Source of the DNA: Paraburkholderia dioscoreae
GTDB taxonomy: Bacteria; Pseudomonadota; Gammaproteobacteria; Burkholderiales; Burkholderiaceae
Assembly: GCF_902459535.1 (NCBI RefSeq)
Contig: NZ_LR699553.1
Location: forward strand, 3,534,001-3,598,000
Direction of reading: 5' to 3'
Length of the DNA: 64,000 bases
Both the position numbers and the translations under genes were made by a program. A model generated the notes under the pieces. It was not told where the DNA came from. It ran no database searches and saw only the letters and a list, made by a program, of their open reading frames with translations. Below are positions 60,428 through 64,000 of the stretch, piece after piece (the stretch's first letter is position 1; each line of letters starts with the position of its first letter).

Positions 60428-61537
60428 TTACGATTTCGAAGGGTATCGCCCCAACCAGTCAAGCACGCTGCGAACAACCTGCTCCGCGGTAAGAAGCGCG
60501 TCACGCGCCTTTTCGGGCTGCAGGTCGGGTGGTCCACCAGGAAAATCCTCAAGCATCCGTCCTGCGTGAATTCTCTGTCGTGCGCTGATTAACATGCTTA
60601 CCCGCGTCTGTAGTGACTTGTCGAGAATTGCCGCTTCGCCCCCATATCCCGCGCTGGTGGCCAGTTCCTCCAGCTTCCATCGCGAGGGCCGTTCCGCAAA
60701 TGCTTTGGAGCCCATGACGCCAAGACCAAGCGCCTGCGCGTGCGCTACGACGAACGTGAGCGAGGCTTCAACGAGCGCAGCCGAAAGCGTCGTCACAGTA
60801 ACTGGTGCAGTTTGCGTGCTGGCCTGCCGCAGTTCCGCCACCATCTGATTCCACCAAACGCGGAATGGCCCGGTACCAAGCGATTCAAGGGCCTCCGCGA
60901 AAGCCTCGAAGGGCTCAGCGGATTTAGGGCGGCCATCTGAGCGCCGCGCTATGACGTCTTTCACCGCAGCGTAGGCTCGCTCCCGAGATTCGTTTCGACG
61001 CGTCTGCGGAAAGTTGCGTTGTTGCGCCAGTTGCGTAGTCGGGGTCGCGAAGCCTTCCCTGCCTCGCGCATATCTAAGGATTCCTTCCTGCTCCACCAGA
61101 ATACCGTTCAGCACCATCATGGTCACGGCAATCTGGACGTCATTCCGTGAAAGTCCTGCAGCGTTGCCACGCTCGACAATAACAGTGCGCTCAAGCCGTG
61201 CACCCTGTGCCCCATAGACACGCGCAGCTTCATGCATCTCGGCGAAGACGAAATCAAACGCCTTGGGGTTTCGGTAATCGGGCACCTCGGGCGGGTAGAA
61301 AATCAGCCACAGCGCCGTATCGTTCGGCCCCGGCATTAATCGGCCTCCAACGCCGTGCTCCGTGGTTACGTGTGACATCGCATCTGAAATTTCTCCCGGC
61401 AGAAGCCCAATGCTACGCCCCGCTTCGACGAGTTCGCCAAAGGTCAAACCTGGGTCAGTTGGCGCAATGTAGATGCTGCACTCGATGCAAGACTTCAAAA
61501 AACCAATCAGGCGATTTCGGTCGTGGATTGTCTGCAT
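60428..61537 (-). CDS. Large cargo protein at the right end, unknown function
   Basis: This protein of about 369 residues begins MQTIHDRNRLIGFLKSCIECSIY. The N-terminal 170 residues look like a winged-helix or nuclease-associated fold (DPGLTFGELVEAGRSIGLLPGEIS, NDVQIAVTMMVLNGIL), and the C-terminal part is a helical domain (about 200-369) with a conserved-looking WWNQMVAELRQA and a terminal LLTAEQVVRSVLDWLGRYP. It is the last gene before the right attachment site, a position where satellites often carry anti-phage defence genes. ATG 61537 is preferred; 61630 is possible. No family is recognised. Confidence 0.75.
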   Translation of the reverse strand: MQTIHDRNRLIGFLKSCIECSIYIAPTDPGLTFGELVEAGRSIGLLPGEISDAMSHVTTEHGVGGRLMPGPNDTALWLIFYPPEVPDYRNPKAFDFVFAEMHEAARVYGAQGARLERTVIVERGNAAGLSRNDVQIAVTMMVLNGILVEQEGILRYARGREGFATPTTQLAQQRNFPQTRRNESRERAYAAVKDVIARRSDGRPKSAEPFEAFAEALESLGTGPFRVWWNQMVAELRQASTQTAPVTVTTLSAALVEASLTFVVAHAQALGLGVMGSKAFAERPSRWKLEELATSAGYGGEAAILDKSLQTRVSMLISARQRIHAGRMLEDFPGGPPDLQPEKARDALLTAEQVVRSVLDWLGRYPSKS

Positions 61538-61709
61538 GGCTTGGTCGAACTGGAGCACGGAAAGGAGTCGTCCGATTCTAGCGGCTTCCTTGGCGCGGAG
61601 CCCACGCCGTGTGGACCGAGCGCACATCATTCGGGGGTTCTTTTGGGGGTTTTCTATCCGCCGAGAATTCCATCATCCAATACTGTCGTGTGGTTACACG
61701 AACTATTTC

Positions 61710-61728
61710 ATTCCGGCCCTGGCACCAA
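61710..61728 (+). repeat. Right attachment site
   Basis: ATTCCGGCCCTGGCACCAA is a copy of the tRNA-Leu 3' end at 42669-42688 lacking one G. It marks the right boundary of the element. Confidence 0.85.
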
Positions 61729-61762
61729 AGAATTCGCAAGACCGCTGTTTCAGCATTTCCTC

Positions 61763-61795
61763 AAACCCCGCCAGCACATGCTGCTCGCGGGGTTT
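61763..61795 (+). terminator. Host terminator after the right attachment site
   Basis: AAACCCCGC pairs with GCGGGGTTT (61763-61771 and 61787-61795) around a CAGCA/TGCTG inner stem. It is very similar in design to the terminator after the left attachment site, and is probably the original tRNA-Leu terminator displaced by the insertion. Confidence 0.8.
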
Positions 61796-61890
61796 GTTGT
61801 TTGTGGCGGCCTGCCTGACAACCTCGACAGACCTGAACGAACGTGAGCGGCGTGAGCACGACCATCGCCTCTCACGCCATCCGATACCCC

Positions 61891-63276
61891 TTACCGCCCC
61901 ACCGCCCGCGCCCCGCCCTGCACGGCCGCGCGCCGGCGCTTGAACACGTACCCGGCCCACATCACCACCAGCCACGCCGGCACCAGCCATACTGAAACGG
62001 ACAGACCGGGCGTCATTGCCAGAATCACGAGGATCAATGCCATGAACGCGAGGCAGATCCAGTTGCTGACCGGAAACCAGAACGACTTGAATACGAGCGT
62101 CTCGCCTGCCGCGACCATCGCCTTGCGCGACTTGAGATGCGTGAGGCTGATCAGCGCCCAGTTGAGCACGAGCGCCGCCACCACCAGCGCCATCAGCAAG
62201 CCGAGCGCTTCGGCCGGAATCAGGTAGTTGACGATCACGCACGTGAACGTGGCGAGCGCGGACAAACCGATCGCCATATACGGCACGCCGCGCCGGTCGA
62301 CCTTCATCAGCGCGCGCGGAGCGTTACCCTGCTCCGCGAGACCGTACAGCATGCGGCTGTTCGCATAGACGCCGCTGTTGTACACCGACAGCGCCGCGGT
62401 CAACACCACCACGTTGAGGACGTTCGCGGTCAGCGTCGAGCCGATCTGCGAGAAGATCATCACGAACGGACTGCCGCCGGCCGCGACCTCGTTCCACGGA
62501 TACAACGACAACAGCACCGTCAGCGAGCAAATGTAGAAAATCAGAATCCGGTAGATCACCTGATTCACGGCCTTTGGAATGCTCTTCTGCGGCTCGTCGG
62601 CTTCCGCCGCCGTAATGCCGATCAACTCCAGCCCGCCGAACGAGAACATGATCACCGCGAGCATCATGAACAGACCATGAAACCCATGCGGGAAAAAGCC
62701 GCCGTGGGCCCAGAGGTTGGCGATCGACGCTTGCGGGCCGCCGTGGCCGCTGATCAGCAGATAGCCGCCGAACACGATCATGCCGACCACCGCCGCGACC
62801 TTGATGATCGCGAACCAGAACTCCGTTTCGCCGTAGGCTTTGACGTTGGCGAGATTGATCGCGTTGATGCCAGCGAAGCACACCAGCGCCGACACCCACG
62901 TCGGCACGCCGGGCCACCAGTAGTGAACATACGTGCCGACAGCGGTCAGCTCGGCCATACTCACGAGCACATACAGGACCCAGTAATTCCAGCCCGACAG
63001 AAAGCCGGCAAAGTCGCCCCAATACTTGTACGCGAAGTGGCTGAACGAACCGGCCACCGGCTCCTGCGCCACCATTTCCCCCAACTGCCGCATGATCATG
63101 AAGGCGATGATGCCGCCGATCGCGTAGCCGAGAATCATCGACGGACCGGCTGCCTGCAACACGCTGGCGGAGCCGAGAAACAGGCCGGTGCCGATCGCGC
63201 CGCCCAGCGCGATGAGCTGGATGTGGCGATTCTTGAGCCCCCGCTTCAGGCCGTCTTGCTGCTGTGCACTATTCAA
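61891..63276 (-). CDS. Amino-acid permease (APC family)
   Basis: This 461-residue inner-membrane protein has about twelve membrane segments and the family start LKRGLKNRHIQLIALGGAIGTGLFLGSA. The conserved FSFGGLELIGITAAEADEP segment lies near the middle. It resembles aromatic/GABA/proline-type permeases (GabP/ProY/AroP); the substrate is not resolved. The start is most likely TTG 63276, because no ATG fits the family N-terminus; the open frame continues upstream to 63936 with non-conserved sequence. Confidence 0.9.
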   Translation of the reverse strand: MNSAQQQDGLKRGLKNRHIQLIALGGAIGTGLFLGSASVLQAAGPSMILGYAIGGIIAFMIMRQLGEMVAQEPVAGSFSHFAYKYWGDFAGFLSGWNYWVLYVLVSMAELTAVGTYVHYWWPGVPTWVSALVCFAGINAINLANVKAYGETEFWFAIIKVAAVVGMIVFGGYLLISGHGGPQASIANLWAHGGFFPHGFHGLFMMLAVIMFSFGGLELIGITAAEADEPQKSIPKAVNQVIYRILIFYICSLTVLLSLYPWNEVAAGGSPFVMIFSQIGSTLTANVLNVVVLTAALSVYNSGVYANSRMLYGLAEQGNAPRALMKVDRRGVPYMAIGLSALATFTCVIVNYLIPAEALGLLMALVVAALVLNWALISLTHLKSRKAMVAAGETLVFKSFWFPVSNWICLAFMALILVILAMTPGLSVSVWLVPAWLVVMWAGYVFKRRRAAVQGGARAVGR

Positions 63277-63489
63277 ATTGCGCCCCAGTGTATGAATATC
63301 GATCACCCGATCGGACTTATGGTCCGGGCCGGCCGAACCTGAAATTTTACCGTGGCCGATATTACCTAAATACTGGGAGCAACCCGCGCTTGGTTCTGCG
63401 CCGCACTTAACGGCAAGGATAGTGATTGTCACTGGCGCAGGGCTTCTGTATGTTGCCCTAGTCGGGCTTTCAGCCTCCGGAGATTCAAC

Positions 63490-64000
63490 ATGTCGCCCAA
63501 ACGTCTGCTTTGCGCCGCTGCTTTGTGTCTCTGCTTCCCCGCGGCCGCCGCTCTCGCCCAAACCGCCGCGCCGGCCACGCCGCCCACCGCCGCGCCTCCC
63601 GTGGAACCCGCTGCCGAGCCGCCCATCGAGCCGGGTATGGAGACGAGCGCACCCGAAGCCCCTGCTCCCGCACCCGTGGCGCCCGCCGCACCGCCCGTGA
63701 AGGCTGCCGCCGCGCCGCCTCCCGCCGCGCCCATGACCGGTCCGGTACGCAATGTCGTGCTGGTTCACGGCGCGTTCGTCGACGGCTCGAGCTGGAACGG
63801 TGTGGTCGCCAAACTTCAGCAGAAAGGCTATCACGTGAGTTCGGTGCAGAACCCGCTCACCTCGCTCGCCGACGATGTCGCCGCGACCCGCCGCGTCCTC
63901 GCACGCCAGGACGGGCCGACCATGCTGGTGGGGCATTCGTGGGGCGGCGTCGTGATCACCGAAGCGGGCGCGAACGCGCCGAACGTCGCGGGCCTCGTCT
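63490..64000 (+). CDS. Secreted alpha/beta-hydrolase (5' part, cut by the right edge)
   Basis: This partial gene has the start MSPKRLLCAAALCLCFPAAAALAQ (signal peptide) and a Pro/Ala-rich linker (residues about 25-80). An alpha/beta-hydrolase domain follows, beginning RNVVLVHGAFVDGSSWNGVV with the nucleophile elbow GHSWGG at about residue 142. It belongs to the EstC-like group of secreted esterases. The catalytic Asp and His would lie beyond the window. ATG 63490 is the first Met of a good signal peptide. Confidence 0.85.
   Translation, partial: MSPKRLLCAAALCLCFPAAAALAQTAAPATPPTAAPPVEPAAEPPIEPGMETSAPEAPAPAPVAPAAPPVKAAAAPPPAAPMTGPVRNVVLVHGAFVDGSSWNGVVAKLQQKGYHVSSVQNPLTSLADDVAATRRVLARQDGPTMLVGHSWGGVVITEAGANAPNVAGLV

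Larger units (their letters stand above)
42669..61728. mobile_element. Integrative element of about 19 kb in tRNA-Leu (satellite-like)
   Basis: The element is bounded by a duplicated tRNA-Leu end. A P4-type integrase lies just inside the left end. It also contains a second tyrosine recombinase, a serine recombinase, AlpA-like and excisionase-like proteins, SSB, a RepA-like ATPase, a Toprim primase, a C4-like antisense RNA, a toxin-antitoxin-like pair and unknown cargo. No terminase, portal, capsid, conjugation or lysis genes were recognised, apart from one tail-like protein. This composition fits a P4-like phage satellite or a replicating integrative element. The host genes hemN and the amino-acid permease flank it. 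Confidence 0.85.

Noticed and set aside
42669..61728. Complete prophage
   Set aside because: No terminase, portal, capsid, baseplate or lysis gene could be recognised, so a satellite or integrative element is a better description.
62137..63342. 401-residue open frame on the plus strand
   Set aside because: Antisense shadow of the amino-acid permease gene; composition is dominated by Arg and His, with no membrane or domain features.
63277..63936. 220-residue N-terminal extension of the permease frame
   Set aside because: It overlaps the divergent signal-peptide hydrolase gene and shows low-complexity Gly/Arg sequence unlike any permease N-terminus.
1..64000. CRISPR array, rRNA operon or complete insertion sequence
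   Set aside because: No regularly spaced repeats, no rRNA signature stretches and no transposase with terminal inverted repeats were seen.

Overview
The window is high-GC, densely coded DNA with the gene content and order of a Burkholderiales chromosome, most likely Paraburkholderia or a close relative. The pointers are a ribBA-ribH-nusB run, ubiD, trmB, uppP, hemN, a PXPV-type secreted protein and LysR-rich accessory blocks. No rRNA, CRISPR array or complete insertion sequence was recognised. It contains tRNA-Gly(CCC) and tRNA-Leu(CAA).

Left part (1-10531) is a chaperone-usher fimbrial island with its own signalling. A partial membrane sensor protein (minus strand) diverges from two paralogous NarL/RcsB-type response regulators. 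Then come a major pilin, a periplasmic chaperone, an outer-membrane usher, a tip adhesin-like subunit and a CSS-EAL cyclic-di-GMP phosphodiesterase. The second regulator has Glu in place of the phospho-acceptor Asp. Two 14-bp palindromes of the same design sit upstream of the second regulator and of the pilin. Next are a decayed region (about 10.5-12.0 kb, remnants of an AcpA-like phosphoesterase and a DUF1254/DUF1214 protein) and a large autotransporter (12570-16418).

16.6-23.3 kb is an accessory metabolic block bracketed by two related direct repeats of about 130 bp. It holds an alpha/beta-hydrolase fused to an NTF2-like domain, a LysR regulator, a 5'-truncated isochorismatase-like gene, a 5'-truncated MFS permease, phosphonoacetate hydrolase (phnA) and a divergent LysR regulator. 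23.5-42.5 kb is ordinary core genome: riboflavin synthesis, nusB, an aminotransferase, a lytic transglycosylase, ubiD, a LysE exporter, a threonine dehydratase-like enzyme, small envelope proteins, tRNA-Gly, trmB, uppP and hemN.

42.67-61.73 kb is an integrative element of about 19 kb inserted at the 3' end of tRNA-Leu(CAA). A P4-type integrase lies just inside the left end, and a near-perfect copy of the tRNA end lies at the right. It carries a second tyrosine recombinase, a serine recombinase, two AlpA-like paralogues plus other small helix-turn-helix proteins, a replication set (SSB, RepA-like AAA ATPase, Toprim primase), a C4-like antisense RNA with pairing to a downstream ribosome-binding site, a toxin-antitoxin-like pair, and several secreted or membrane cargo proteins of unknown function. 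No capsid, terminase, portal or lysis gene was recognised, so it resembles a phage satellite (P4-like) or a replicating integrative element rather than a complete prophage. The core genome resumes with an amino-acid permease and a secreted alpha/beta-hydrolase cut by the right edge.
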